Positions 16,328 through 26,348 of a stretch of 64,000 bases of DNA are shown here, piece after piece. The stretch lies in the NCBI GenBank assembly GCA_964564415.1, contig CAZMAV010000022.1, positions 1-64,000 of the forward strand. The letters are read 5' to 3'. How positions within the stretch are numbered: position 1 is the first letter of the stretch; each line of letters starts with the position of its first letter. The position numbers and the translations under genes were made by a program. This stretch comes from JALEFZ01 sp964564415 (lineage in GTDB: Bacteria; Bacteroidota; Bacteroidia; J057). The notes under the pieces are model-generated. The model was not told the DNA's origin and made no database searches. It saw only the letters and a program-made list of their open reading frames with translations.

Positions 16328-18913
16328 TCATTTGCTGACCATCAGCTTTTCGCTCATTACATGGCCTCCGGTCCAGACATGGAGGATATACAACCCGGGA
16401 GTCAGGTTGGAAACAGAAAATCGCTGAAAATCTCCTTTCCATTCCTTCTCCATCAGGATTCTTCCTTCTATGTCCATGAGGCTCGCCGAAACTTCACCTT
16501 GTACCTTTCCTTCCAAATGTACCGCTACCTGATCTATGGATGGATTTGGGTAAATCCTAAGGCTGGGAAGATTCGAAAGCAAAGGCTGCTTCGATACCGT
16601 GATATTTTTGCTGATGAGAAAAGCCTTGCTACTTCTGGGTCCGAGAGCAATGCCATCAGGATTCCAGTCCTGAAATCCTCCTTCGGAAAGGATAGCCAAA
16701 GAATCCAGATTTTTGCCCTCGGTCATCTCCCTCACGGCATAATTGCCCGGGGGCAGAGAGGAAATATCCAGGTCCAATGAGACATTTGCCAATGGCTGCT
16801 CGCCCATATTAGCCAGGATAAGTACAGCTTCGCCCTGATGTATTCGGATAAAGCTGAGCAGGGAGGAGTGGGCAGAACTTACCTTCCTGAGGTAACCACG
16901 GCGAAGGGCTGGGATATCATTTCTCAAATGTATCCACTGGCGATAATGGCTGAGCAAAGAAGCAGGATCTACATTCATGGCCTCTACATTGTGGGTGAGG
17001 TAGTTGGGCCCAAGGCCATACCAGGGAAGTTGAGGGGAAAAGCCAGCATGTGCGGCATCTGACCACTGCATGGGACGGCGAATATTTTCGTGTATGCCTG
17101 TCCCTATCATGCCGATCTCCTCACCATAATAGACAAAGGGAATACCGGGCAGGCTCAGGTAAATGGAGGCTGCTAACTTCATCCGGGCATCATCCTGCCC
17201 CATTTGGCTGTAAATCCGGTCAATGTCGTGGTTGGTGAGAAAGGTGGCGTATTGCAGAGGATCATAGCCCTCCTCAATGATGCGAATCTGTTCGTCAATG
17301 GGAGAACTCTGTTGGGCATATACCCCATTGATGATTCCATAGGCAAGGTCAAAATCAAAGCACACGTCAAGCCTGTCCTCTGCTACATAAGGCAAAATCG
17401 AAGAGGTTCCTGACCAGACTTCTCCTACGGTGAAGGCTTGGGGATTTTCGGTCTTGTACACCTGGTTGAATTCCTCAAGTAAACGGAAGGTCTCAGGAGT
17501 ATTTTCCAGGATGGTCCCATCTTCGTCCAGGTATTTTATTGCGTCGAGGCGGAAGCCATCTACGCCTTTGTTGAGCCAAAAGCGGGTGATGTCAAACATT
17601 TCTTCCTTAACGGGGGGGTGGCTGTAGTTGAGGTCAGGCATTCCTCCCCAAAACAGCCCATAGTAATAATCAGAGTTTCTGGGGTGCCAGACCTGCTGAC
17701 CCCAGGGACCGAGAAAACCAGGGTCGGTATTGGACCAGATGTACCATTCCCGAAAACCATTCTGGTTGTTGGCGGATTGAGTGAACCAGGGATGCTGATT
17801 GGAGCTATGGTTCATCACAAAATCGATGATCACCTTGATTCCCCTGGCATGGCAGGAATCCAGCAGGGCTTCAAAATCCGCCATGGTCCCATAGTCAGGT
17901 TCTGTTTTGTAATAATCAGTTACGTCATAGCCATGATAACTGGGAGACTCCATCATAGGCATGAGCCAAATCCCGGTAATTCCCAGGTCGCTCTTGGTAG
18001 TTGGATCTCCGTCATTGAGGTAGTCGAGCTTCTGGATAATGCCTTGAAAATCCCCGATGCCATCCTCATCGGAATCGTAGAAACTTCGAACGAATATTTC
18101 GTAAAATACCGCATCGTTCCACCCATGCAGGTCATAATTCTCCGAAATGGAGGGATCACATATCTGACAGCCTCCAAAACAGTAGAGGGGAGTTTGGGAA
18201 AGTCCTGAACTGACCCCTATACTTCTGACCCATCTGCCGCTGCTATCTTGGTTTCCACAGCCTGGTACCAGGTTTTCGAAATTTGAGCTGCTATCACCGT
18301 TGACATAGAGGTAGTGATACTCACCCGGAGGAAGGGGGAGGGTTGCGGTAAAAAGACTGTCTCCATCTGCATCGCTGAGGCGCAGGCCTTTGGCTTCCCA
18401 ATCATTGCCCAATCCTGCTATCGAAAGGAAGTCTCCCGCAGCATAAATGCCATCAGGAGAAAGGATCTGCCCTTTCATATTTACCCGAAATTCAATGCTG
18501 CTTTGGCAGGAATCAAAGACCAGGACCGGAAGGCTGAGGGCCTGACTGCCCAGGACGACCTGCCGATTGAGATTTCCTCCACCATCGGAAAAGGCACAGG
18601 CAGCGGGGGGAAGTTCGGGCTTATCTGACCATTCGTCTCCATTGATGAATTTGTAAAGATAAGTTCCGGGCGGAAGGTCTAGGCTTACCTCGTAGATTTG
18701 ATCACCATCGCTATCGCTGAGAGGCGTCGCTCCCGGATTCCAATCACTGGCAAAACCGGCCAACGCCTGAAAATTACCTGCAACATGGACTCCATCCGGG
18801 GATATATTCTCCCTACTCATGTCCACCTGAAAAGTAAGGATGACCCCAAAGCTGGGGAGAGAAAAAGTCAAAAGGGGAATGAGTAGGAGTAAGGTAGCTT
18901 TCCGGGTCATCAT
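16328..18913 (-). CDS. Secreted GH13 alpha-amylase with two N-terminal starch-binding-like modules and a T9SS sorting domain
   Basis: 861 residues. Signal peptide MMTRKATLLLLIPLLTFSLP; two similar beta-sandwich modules (about 24-125 and 135-245), both with the pattern (F/V)xVxM, SPDG, AG-F, D-DGD and PPG-Y; GH13 barrel about 265-640 with DFVMNH (364-369), GFRLDAIKY (453-461, nucleophile Asp457), GEVW (acid/base Glu498) and NHDID (561-565). The C-terminus (about 790-861) is a type A sorting domain: LRIYPNPS and GLYILHVWTGG. It is thus exported by type IX secretion to degrade starch or related glucans. ATGA overlap with the upstream membrane-protein gene suggests co-transcription. Very secure for family and secretion, less so for exact substrate. 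Confidence 0.95.
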   Translation of the reverse strand: MMTRKATLLLLIPLLTFSLPSFGVILTFQVDMSRENISPDGVHVAGNFQALAGFASDWNPGATPLSDSDGDQIYEVSLDLPPGTYLYKFINGDEWSDKPELPPAACAFSDGGGNLNRQVVLGSQALSLPVLVFDSCQSSIEFRVNMKGQILSPDGIYAAGDFLSIAGLGNDWEAKGLRLSDADGDSLFTATLPLPPGEYHYLYVNGDSSSNFENLVPGCGNQDSSGRWVRSIGVSSGLSQTPLYCFGGCQICDPSISENYDLHGWNDAVFYEIFVRSFYDSDEDGIGDFQGIIQKLDYLNDGDPTTKSDLGITGIWLMPMMESPSYHGYDVTDYYKTEPDYGTMADFEALLDSCHARGIKVIIDFVMNHSSNQHPWFTQSANNQNGFREWYIWSNTDPGFLGPWGQQVWHPRNSDYYYGLFWGGMPDLNYSHPPVKEEMFDITRFWLNKGVDGFRLDAIKYLDEDGTILENTPETFRLLEEFNQVYKTENPQAFTVGEVWSGTSSILPYVAEDRLDVCFDFDLAYGIINGVYAQQSSPIDEQIRIIEEGYDPLQYATFLTNHDIDRIYSQMGQDDARMKLAASIYLSLPGIPFVYYGEEIGMIGTGIHENIRRPMQWSDAAHAGFSPQLPWYGLGPNYLTHNVEAMNVDPASLLSHYRQWIHLRNDIPALRRGYLRKVSSAHSSLLSFIRIHQGEAVLILANMGEQPLANVSLDLDISSLPPGNYAVREMTEGKNLDSLAILSEGGFQDWNPDGIALGPRSSKAFLISKNITVSKQPLLSNLPSLRIYPNPSIDQVAVHLEGKVQGEVSASLMDIEGRILMEKEWKGDFQRFSVSNLTPGLYILHVWTGGHVMSEKLMVSK

Positions 18914-19392
18914 TTTTCCTTGGTGGTTACCAAGCTTTCAATATATTCATTTTTTTTGATTCGTTCCGCTTCTTCTAGCTTTGGGATCAGGTTTTCGACT
19001 TCCCTCTTATCCCCTTCTCTTGTCTTCTCCAGGGTCCAAAAAAAGAAGAAAAGGGCAATTCCTATCCCAAAAATGGGAGGGATGAGCAGGGGTAGGGGAC
19101 AGGGAGGACCTTTCCAGAGGACTTCGATGTAGACCATCACGGAGCCTAGCAAATAGACGCCCGAGGTGATGAGTCCCAGAGAGGGAGCATATCTCTTTGG
19201 GGCAAAAAGGGCAAAGGCAGTCAGGAAGGATAGGGGAACGGTCAAAATCAGGTCTGCCCAGGGAAGCCATGCCTGGATCAGTTCTCGCTGAGACCAAAGA
19301 GGTCCCTTGCCCCAGGTATACAGGGAACTGACAAGGGCAAAGATTCCGGTCAGTAGGAATAAATAGGCGAAGATCTTTCTTTTGGTAGCCAT
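18910..19392 (-). CDS. Four-helix membrane protein of unknown function
   Basis: 160 residues with four hydrophobic helices (starting IFAYLFLLTGIFALVSSLYT, then ADLILTVPLSFLTAFALF, then LGLITSGVYLLGSVMVY, then PPIFGIGIALFFFFW) and a charged cytoplasmic tail. No family recognised. Its stop region overlaps the amylase start by four bases (ATGA), which points to a two-gene transcript with the amylase. It may simply be cotranscribed and not functionally related. Confidence 0.75.
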   Translation of the reverse strand: MATKRKIFAYLFLLTGIFALVSSLYTWGKGPLWSQRELIQAWLPWADLILTVPLSFLTAFALFAPKRYAPSLGLITSGVYLLGSVMVYIEVLWKGPPCPLPLLIPPIFGIGIALFFFFWTLEKTREGDKREVENLIPKLEEAERIKKNEYIESLVTTKEK

Positions 19393-19563
19393 GGCCCAGA
19401 CTTTTTGTTAAGACAACATAATAGCTTTGAGATTTTTAGGATAGAAAAAAGCTCATGCATCCAGATGATTTTTTATCAGCCCCTGCCTCTTGAATGAAAA
19501 AACTTGCTATTTTCGTGATCAGGTGTTCGGATCACTCTGTTAGGGGACAATCGTTTGATTTAT

Positions 19564-21291
19564 ATGAATTGGAAAATGAAGCCTCAGGCTCCCTCCAGCC
19601 AGGTAAAGGTATTGGCGGCCAGTTTGAGCACCCAAAAAGAATTTCCCCACGCCCTCGCCCAGATCCTGGTTCAGCGAAATATACGTTCCTACGAGGAGGC
19701 CCGACATTTTTTCCTGCCGGCCCAGGGCGAACTCCACGATCCCTTTTTGATGAAGGACATGGACAAGGCTGTAGAAAGATTGGTCTTGGCTTACCAAAAA
19801 GGAGAAAGGGTTCTGGTGTATGGGGACTATGATGTAGATGGGACTACGGCAGTGGCGACCATGTCTATGATCCTGGGCGACCTTGGTTTTTGCCTGGATT
19901 ACTACATTCCGGATCGCTATACCGAGGGCTACGGCCTTTCTTATCAGGGGATTGACCATGCCTTCCGACAAGGGGCAGGACTGATTCTGACCCTGGACTG
20001 CGGGATCAAGGCTCACGAAAAAGTAAGATACGCCAACGAGCGGGGCATAGACCTCATCATTTGCGACCACCATATGCCCGGCGAAGAAATTCCGGAGGCA
20101 GTAGCTGTGTTGGACCCCAAGCGAGGGGATGACAGCTATCCCTTTAAAGAGCTTACAGGTTGTGGAGTGGGAATGAAATTGGCTCAGGGACTGGTGCAGC
20201 GCATGGCAGCTACCGGGATGGCCCTTCCTGAGGAAAATTATCAGCCCCTTGAAAAATATGCCGATCTGCTGGTTCTCAGCATTGCCTGCGACATTGTACC
20301 TATCGTAGGGGAAAACAGGGTGCTGGCCCATAAAGGCCTTGAAAAGCTTCGCCAAAATCCAGCTCCGGGCATCAAAATCCTCAAGGAGCAGGCGGATGGC
20401 AATCGGAATTGGGACATCTCCGATCTGGTATTTTTCATTGGTCCCAGGATCAACTCCGCCGGAAGGCTGGAGCATGGGAGTGCCGCCGTAGAAGTCCTGA
20501 TGGGAAGGTCAGAAGCCCTTCACGACCTGGCCTCCGCCCTACAGGACTCCAATAATGCCCGCAAGGAAATGGACAAGGTCATGACGGAGCAGGCACTGGA
20601 GCAGATCGAAAAGGAAAACGAAAAGGGCAGCCCCTTAACCAATGTTCTCTATGATGAATCCTGGCACAAGGGAATCATAGGAATCGTAGCCTCACGCGTC
20701 ATCGAAAAGCACTACCGTCCCACAGTCCTGCTGACCCGGACCCATGACAAAATGGTAGGTTCAGCGCGCTCGGTATCCGGTTTTGACCTTTACGCAGCCC
20801 TCGAAGCCTGTGATCAGCATATCCTCCAATGGGGAGGACATACTTATGCAGCCGGTCTGACCCTCAAGGCAGATCAGTTTGAGGCCTTCAAAACAGCCTT
20901 TGAGAAGACGGTCTCCGAGCGCATCACAGCCGAACAGCGGGTGCCCAGCATTTGGATTGATACAGAACTGAGCTTTAGGGAAATAGATGGGCGCTTTATT
21001 CGTTCGATGAATCGAATGGCTCCCTTTGGGCCACAAAATCGCCGTCCTGTTTTTCAGACCAAAGGCGTCAAAGTACTTCGGGCAGACATCCTGAAGGAGG
21101 CCCATGTCCGTTTTCTATTTGAAAAAGAGGATAGGACCTTCAAAGGCATCGGGTTTAATTTGGCCGAAAAATGGTTTTCTTTAAATACCGAGATGTTGGA
21201 CATTGCCTATCAACCTACCTTCAATCACTGGAAGCAAAGGGTCAGCATAGACCTCAGACTCAAAGATATCAAATCATACTATGAAGCTTAA
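19564..21291 (+). CDS. recJ: Single-stranded-DNA-specific exonuclease RecJ
   Basis: 575 residues from the ATG at 19564; the frame is also open from a TTG at 19555. DHH phosphoesterase motifs: DYDVDGTT (about 88-95), LTLDCG, ICDHH (168-170) and the later GCGVGMKLAQ and NSAGRLEHG. The C-terminal DHHA1 part has GGHTYAAGL and a closing OB-like domain with APFGPQNRRPVF. RecJ degrades ssDNA 5' to 3' in RecF-pathway recombination, mismatch repair and base excision repair. Its last eleven bases overlap the start of the next gene in a different frame. Confidence 0.96.
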   Translation: MNWKMKPQAPSSQVKVLAASLSTQKEFPHALAQILVQRNIRSYEEARHFFLPAQGELHDPFLMKDMDKAVERLVLAYQKGERVLVYGDYDVDGTTAVATMSMILGDLGFCLDYYIPDRYTEGYGLSYQGIDHAFRQGAGLILTLDCGIKAHEKVRYANERGIDLIICDHHMPGEEIPEAVAVLDPKRGDDSYPFKELTGCGVGMKLAQGLVQRMAATGMALPEENYQPLEKYADLLVLSIACDIVPIVGENRVLAHKGLEKLRQNPAPGIKILKEQADGNRNWDISDLVFFIGPRINSAGRLEHGSAAVEVLMGRSEALHDLASALQDSNNARKEMDKVMTEQALEQIEKENEKGSPLTNVLYDESWHKGIIGIVASRVIEKHYRPTVLLTRTHDKMVGSARSVSGFDLYAALEACDQHILQWGGHTYAAGLTLKADQFEAFKTAFEKTVSERITAEQRVPSIWIDTELSFREIDGRFIRSMNRMAPFGPQNRRPVFQTKGVKVLRADILKEAHVRFLFEKEDRTFKGIGFNLAEKWFSLNTEMLDIAYQPTFNHWKQRVSIDLRLKDIKSYYEA

Positions 21292-23908
21292 TTTTCATCT
21301 CCTTGTCCTCCTGTTGGCCTTGCTGAGTCCGGGAAGCTATGCACAAGTCATCAACTGGCAATTTGAAGAGATCAGCGATGACCTACAGGAGTCCGGAGCC
21401 AATCCCCACATGGTCGTCGACGGCCTGGGCAACCTTCACTTGGCGTATTGGCAAAAAAACATTGACCGGCTTATCTATGGCTTCCGCAATAAAAATACGG
21501 CAGTTTGGAACTTCCAGCCAGTTCCCGATGTGGGTACCTTCGGATATAAATCAAGCCTTAAGGTCAACAATCAGGGTGTGGTATACCTTGCCTACCTCCG
21601 CAACCTTGGAGGGGATGCCGGACTGGGACTGGCCATTTATGATGGAAACAACTGGACCATAGAAAATGCTTCTCAAGGCACGACGATCGGGGAGTATGGC
21701 TATGATTCCAGTTTTCCTACCCTTATCCAGCCCTCACTGGACATCAACCTCGATGGTTTTGGCCAGCCTGCCATACTGTATTTTAATGGTTTCTTTTCGA
21801 AGATCAAGGACTGCGCCATCGACAATTCCATCGACCGCATTTACAGCCAGTACCGGATGGACATGAATGTCTTCGCAAGGAGAGGACCCAGTCAGTGGGA
21901 GGAGATCCGACTGCCCAATATCCCCTACACCGGTAGCCAGCCCTGTGTTGAAAACGGTGATCGATTCGGAGAATTTTGTCAATTTCTCAAGCCTAATGAC
22001 AGTACCTGGATTGCCATCACCAATGCCTTGCACAACAATGAACTGCTGCTATTTCGCTCCCATGATGATTCCCTCAAAAACTGGCAGCCCTTCATCATGG
22101 ACCAGAGCTCTCGGCTCTTTCCCATCCTCAACAGCAGCTTCTATGAAGGTTTTGGTTATATAGATGCTACCCTGACCAAGGATAGCCTGGTACACATTAC
22201 CTACAATGTATCCAATCATTATGGCTACAGCAGGAGACTCTTCCAAAATCGCCTGACGGCCTTCTACACCCGGGTCAACTTGAATCGCCTGGATGAAGCT
22301 GGCTACCAGCCTTATCGCTTCAACTTTTCTCCCACCGAACTAGGAGCCTTTGACAATACCATTTCGGCTCAGGGAGACTCCACCGTCGTCCTGGCCTTTT
22401 TTGAAAGGTTGGAGGGCTTTGCCTTATCTGCCACCTCCTTTGATGCCGGGCAGACATGGACCCTGGATACCCTTCAGGGCTTCCTGACCAATGCTCCCCT
22501 CCAATCTGCCATCGTGGGAGATACGGTTTTCATCGCAGGTTATTTTTCTCCTGGGGACCGACTGATGTTGGCCAAAAAGCCACTTCAGGGTGGAAGTTGG
22601 AGGATTGAAAACGTAACCCAAAGCCTGACAACAGGAGATCATGTCAGTGCCCATGTATTTGAAGAGGGGGGAGACCGGAAAATTATCCTTAGCAGTCAGA
22701 CAGAGGAAACTGACAGGCTTATCTTTTGGGAAAATGAAAATGGAAGCTGGAACTCAGAAGCCATCGACATCAGTGGAGGTGGAATCGATCAGATGGATAT
22801 GATCCGTGATGAGCAGGGGAGACCCTTGGTGGCTTACATCGCCCAGGATAGCCAGGAAATTCGCCTCGCAAGAAGAGAAAACCCCAACGATTGGAGCGTT
22901 GAGGTGGTCACGGATACCTTTCTGGCCAAGGACCTGAGCCTACAAAGATTTGGCGATCGCCTTCACCTGATTTTCTTCAACCTGAGAGAGGGATATTTGC
23001 AGCATTTGACCCGAAGTGGGGCTCAGGTCAACTGGTCATCCCAAGTGGTGGACAGCAGTTCGGCCCTGGTGGGTTCTGCTGCATCCAGCCAGGTAGATGC
23101 CTTGGGAGGCCTCCATGTGTCATATGTGGATTTGATTCAAAATCAGGTTAAGTACGCCTATCGACCTGAAGGTGGAAACTGGACTGTGGAAGGAATCACA
23201 GCTCCTACCCTTTACCTGCCCAAGATTACATCCATCGCCCTGGATACGGGAGAGGTCGCTCACATTGCCTTTGCGGATGCTCAAAAAGACAGTATTTTTC
23301 TCCTCGATCCCATGGCCGGTGGAGGATGGAGGATGGATCGGCTGGAAGGGCAGTACACAGATTTTAGCGGGGATGAGGTGAGCCTCCTCATCGACGATCA
23401 AAACCAGCCCTGGATCTTATACAACTACCAGACATTCGTAGAAGACCTCCGACTTTATTACAGGAATAATGCAGACTTCTGGCAGCAGGTATCCATCGTG
23501 GCAAACTCTGCTGAAATATCTAATGTATTCGAATTTTTACGCTTTGAAAGAGATCTTTATATCATTGGGAGGAAAAATCAGACTGACAACAGGGGCTTGG
23601 GTCTCCTGGTTTCCGAGAATGGAATTGCTGCAGACCTCAGCGAGCTCGCAGAGGCCGATGTATTTCACCTGGCCCCCAATCCCGCTGGAGAAAGGGTACT
23701 TCTGAATTGGAAGAGCGACATCTCTGCAAGGGCAGGGATTACCCTGTACAACCTTTCGGGACAGGAGGTTTACCATAAGAGAGAAACAGGCATAAGGAAG
23801 GGCGACAAAACCGAACTCCGCCTGGAGGGCCTCAAAGCTGGAATCTACCTGCTTAGTATAGAGCTTTCCGGCCGTAGGTACACCCGTCGCCTCGTGGTAC
23901 TTCCCTAG
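21281..23908 (+). CDS. Large secreted protein with beta-propeller-like repeats and a T9SS sorting domain
   Basis: 875 residues. Signal peptide MKLNFHLLVLLLALLSPGSYAQ. The body consists of repeated blocks of the form G-NLHLAY-Q, W and 'VDGLGNLH' or 'VDALGGLHVSYVD', typical of sialidase/BNR-like propellers. A C-terminal sorting domain is present: VFHLAPNPAGERVLLNW, then GLKAGIYLLSIELSGRRYTR. Probably exported by type IX secretion to the surface or medium. The Asp-box pattern is too loose to claim sialidase activity. It starts 11 bp inside the end of recJ. Ligand unknown. Confidence 0.85.
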   Translation: MKLNFHLLVLLLALLSPGSYAQVINWQFEEISDDLQESGANPHMVVDGLGNLHLAYWQKNIDRLIYGFRNKNTAVWNFQPVPDVGTFGYKSSLKVNNQGVVYLAYLRNLGGDAGLGLAIYDGNNWTIENASQGTTIGEYGYDSSFPTLIQPSLDINLDGFGQPAILYFNGFFSKIKDCAIDNSIDRIYSQYRMDMNVFARRGPSQWEEIRLPNIPYTGSQPCVENGDRFGEFCQFLKPNDSTWIAITNALHNNELLLFRSHDDSLKNWQPFIMDQSSRLFPILNSSFYEGFGYIDATLTKDSLVHITYNVSNHYGYSRRLFQNRLTAFYTRVNLNRLDEAGYQPYRFNFSPTELGAFDNTISAQGDSTVVLAFFERLEGFALSATSFDAGQTWTLDTLQGFLTNAPLQSAIVGDTVFIAGYFSPGDRLMLAKKPLQGGSWRIENVTQSLTTGDHVSAHVFEEGGDRKIILSSQTEETDRLIFWENENGSWNSEAIDISGGGIDQMDMIRDEQGRPLVAYIAQDSQEIRLARRENPNDWSVEVVTDTFLAKDLSLQRFGDRLHLIFFNLREGYLQHLTRSGAQVNWSSQVVDSSSALVGSAASSQVDALGGLHVSYVDLIQNQVKYAYRPEGGNWTVEGITAPTLYLPKITSIALDTGEVAHIAFADAQKDSIFLLDPMAGGGWRMDRLEGQYTDFSGDEVSLLIDDQNQPWILYNYQTFVEDLRLYYRNNADFWQQVSIVANSAEISNVFEFLRFERDLYIIGRKNQTDNRGLGLLVSENGIAADLSELAEADVFHLAPNPAGERVLLNWKSDISARAGITLYNLSGQEVYHKRETGIRKGDKTELRLEGLKAGIYLLSIELSGRRYTRRLVVLP

Positions 23909-24086
23909 GTCATGGTCAGGCCAAAGACCCTCTGTTGGGCATGGATTGGGATGAAAATCAGTCTCAACCCTCAATTTGCAGCTTGGGGGGATACTAGGGA
24001 AAGTCAAAAAATCTTCTCTTATTGAGCGATGCCTTTGGAGGTATCGCTATTTTTTTACACTCCCAAATACAGTAATTTTGCAGACT

Positions 24087-24815
24087 ATGCAGTTGAAAGC
24101 CGAAAGTCTAGTAAAAAAATACCGGAAGCGTGCCGTAGTCAATGAGGTATCCCTAAAAGTAGAACAAGGGGAAATTGTAGGCCTTCTGGGTCCCAATGGA
24201 GCCGGAAAGACCACTACTTTTTACATGATCGTAGGACTGATCAGACCCAACATGGGTAGGATTTATCTTGATGATAAAAATATTACCCGTTATCCCATGT
24301 ATCGCCGTGGCAAACTGGGCATTGGTTATCTGGCTCAGGAGGCTTCGGTGTTCCGAAACATGACCGTTGCGGAAAATATCATGGCCGTCCTGGAGATGGG
24401 GACCTCGCTGAATAAAAATGAAAGGAAGGAAAAGGTAGATCAACTGCTGGAAGAATTTTCCATTACCCACATTAGAAGCAGCCTGGGAAGGGTCCTATCA
24501 GGGGGGGAGAGAAGAAGGACGGAAATTGCAAGGGCCCTGGCTGTCAATCCTAATTTTATCCTACTCGACGAACCCTTTGCTGGCATTGATCCCATTGCCA
24601 AGGAAGATATTCAGTACCTGGTAATCAAGCTGGTACAGAAAAATATAGGTGTCCTGATCACCGACCACGATGTGGCGGCCACCCTCAGCATCACCGACAG
24701 GGCCTACCTCCTTTATGAAGGAAGGCTCAAAATGGCAGGGACCGCAGAAGAACTGGCCAATAGCGAAATGGCCCGTAAATTGTACTTGGGTGAAAACTTT
24801 CAACTCTACCGCTGA
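24087..24815 (+). CDS. lptB: LPS export ABC transporter ATP-binding protein
   Basis: 242 residues from MQLKAESLVKKYRKR; the frame is open further upstream but the family starts here. Walker A GPNGAGKTT (35-43), Q-loop Gln84 in YLAQEASVF, signature LSGGERRR (137-144), Walker B FILLDEP (157-163), H-loop His near ITDHDV. It powers extraction of LPS from the inner membrane with LptFG, passing it via LptC to the LptA bridge. The stop shares a base with the GH3 gene (TGATG), so the two are coupled. An imperfect -7 box TAATTTTG lies just before the start. Confidence 0.95.
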   Translation: MQLKAESLVKKYRKRAVVNEVSLKVEQGEIVGLLGPNGAGKTTTFYMIVGLIRPNMGRIYLDDKNITRYPMYRRGKLGIGYLAQEASVFRNMTVAENIMAVLEMGTSLNKNERKEKVDQLLEEFSITHIRSSLGRVLSGGERRRTEIARALAVNPNFILLDEPFAGIDPIAKEDIQYLVIKLVQKNIGVLITDHDVAATLSITDRAYLLYEGRLKMAGTAEELANSEMARKLYLGENFQLYR

Positions 24816-26344
24816 TGCTCCGAATGGTACACCGAATCACTAGTTGGATTCTCAAAAGGCGAATCGAACACGTAGATCACTTCATGAACCATCCCTGGAG
24901 GGTTCAATTTGAATTATTCCGGTACCTGGTCGCCCAAGGAAGCCTCACTGCTTGGGGAAAAACTCATGGCTTTTCTCCTCAGATGACCATCGACGAATTT
25001 CGTGAAAGGGTGCCCATCAGCACCTACGAAGAGCTTTATCCCTGGATAGACCGGGAGTTTTATGGGGAAAAGAACGTCCTATGGCCCGGAAAGCGGGAAT
25101 GGTTTTCAAAGTCCTCAGGCACCACCAACGATAAAAGCAAATACATTCCAGTTACAGCAGAAGCCCTTGAGCACTGCCATTACAGGGCGGGACAGGACAT
25201 GCTGGCCATATATCTCGCCCAAAAGCCGGATTCCAAGCTCTTTACCGGCAAGGCCTTCTCCATTGGGGGTAGTCTTTTTCCCCATCCCAAGGACAAAGAC
25301 ATCAAATTTGGTGATGTTAGTGCTGTCATTACCGAGAATCTTCCCCGCTTTTATGAATTGGTTCGTACCCCTCGCAAGCAGGTAGCCTACATGACCAATT
25401 GGGAAGAAAAAATCGAGGCCATGGCCAAAGAAGCCATGGATGAAGATGTGACTTCCATGGCAGGAGTGCCTACCTGGACCTTGGTTCTCCTCCAGCATAT
25501 GCTCCAAAGGAGTGGAGGCAAGTATCAAAGCATCAGGGATATATGGCCCAACATTGAGCTGTATCTACACGGCGGTGTAAGTTTTGAGCCCTATCGTCAG
25601 CAATTTAACCAGTTGATACCGGGGGCCATGAATTACATCGACTGCTACAATGCTTCTGAAGGTTACTTTGCCTTTCAGCACGACCTCAATTCCAAAGACC
25701 TTCTCCTTCTGCTTGATTATGGGATTTTCTATGAATTTATCCCCATGGATAAATTTGATGAAGAAAGACCCAAGACCCATACCCTGGAGGAGGTCGAACT
25801 TGGCGTCAATTACGCCATGGTCATCAGTACCAATGCCGGACTCTGGCGCTATCTGATTGGTGATACGGTCATGTTTACCTCCAAAAATCCCTTTCTGATC
25901 AAGATCACGGGACGGACCAAGCACTTTATCAATGCCTTTGGGGAAGAATTGATGGTCGACAATGCAGAATCAGCCATATCCACGGCTTGCACATCGACGG
26001 GAGCGGTCTTATCGAATTTTACCGCAGGTCCTATCTACCTTGAAGGTGGCAATCGGGGAGGACATGAATGGTTGATAGAATTTGAAAAGGAGCCTCAGGA
26101 CATACGACGCTTTGGGGAGGTCATGGACCGGGAACTCATGAGGCTCAACTCTGACTATGAAGCCAAACGTCAGGGGGATTTAGCCCTTGGTTTTCCTACC
26201 ATCCATGTATTGCCCAGTGGGAGTTTTCACAAGTGGATGAAAAAAAGGGGAAAGCTTGGAGGCCAGCACAAGGTGCCCAGGCTGGCTAACCATCGCCGAT
26301 ATGTGGAAGAAATTATTGAAATGCTGGCCCTTGAAAAGGGCTGA
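24815..26344 (+). CDS. GH3-family acyl-adenylase-like protein
   Basis: 509 residues. Matches the GH3 auxin-responsive promoter family, a branch of the ANL adenylating enzymes: KSSGTTNDKSKYIPVT (P-loop-like SSGTT for ATP), GVPTWTLVLL, CYNASEGYF, TNAGLWRYLIGDTV and ITGRTKHFINAFGEELMVD. In plants such enzymes conjugate amino acids to acyl substrates; the bacterial substrate is unknown. It is translationally coupled to lptB and ends 5 bp before a convergent gene. The coupling suggests, but does not show, a link to envelope lipids. Confidence 0.9.
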   Translation: MLRMVHRITSWILKRRIEHVDHFMNHPWRVQFELFRYLVAQGSLTAWGKTHGFSPQMTIDEFRERVPISTYEELYPWIDREFYGEKNVLWPGKREWFSKSSGTTNDKSKYIPVTAEALEHCHYRAGQDMLAIYLAQKPDSKLFTGKAFSIGGSLFPHPKDKDIKFGDVSAVITENLPRFYELVRTPRKQVAYMTNWEEKIEAMAKEAMDEDVTSMAGVPTWTLVLLQHMLQRSGGKYQSIRDIWPNIELYLHGGVSFEPYRQQFNQLIPGAMNYIDCYNASEGYFAFQHDLNSKDLLLLLDYGIFYEFIPMDKFDEERPKTHTLEEVELGVNYAMVISTNAGLWRYLIGDTVMFTSKNPFLIKITGRTKHFINAFGEELMVDNAESAISTACTSTGAVLSNFTAGPIYLEGGNRGGHEWLIEFEKEPQDIRRFGEVMDRELMRLNSDYEAKRQGDLALGFPTIHVLPSGSFHKWMKKRGKLGGQHKVPRLANHRRYVEEIIEMLALEKG

Positions 26345-26348
26345 GTTC

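Noticed and set aside
19540..20475. 311-residue antisense frame inside recJ
   Set aside because: It is the shadow of a strongly conserved gene on the other strand and has no recognisable motif.
24034..24080. TTTG at 24034 with TAATTTTG at 24073 as a promoter pair for lptB
   Set aside because: The spacing is about 35 bases, not the 19 typical of Bacteroidota promoters; only the -7 box is kept as a remark.
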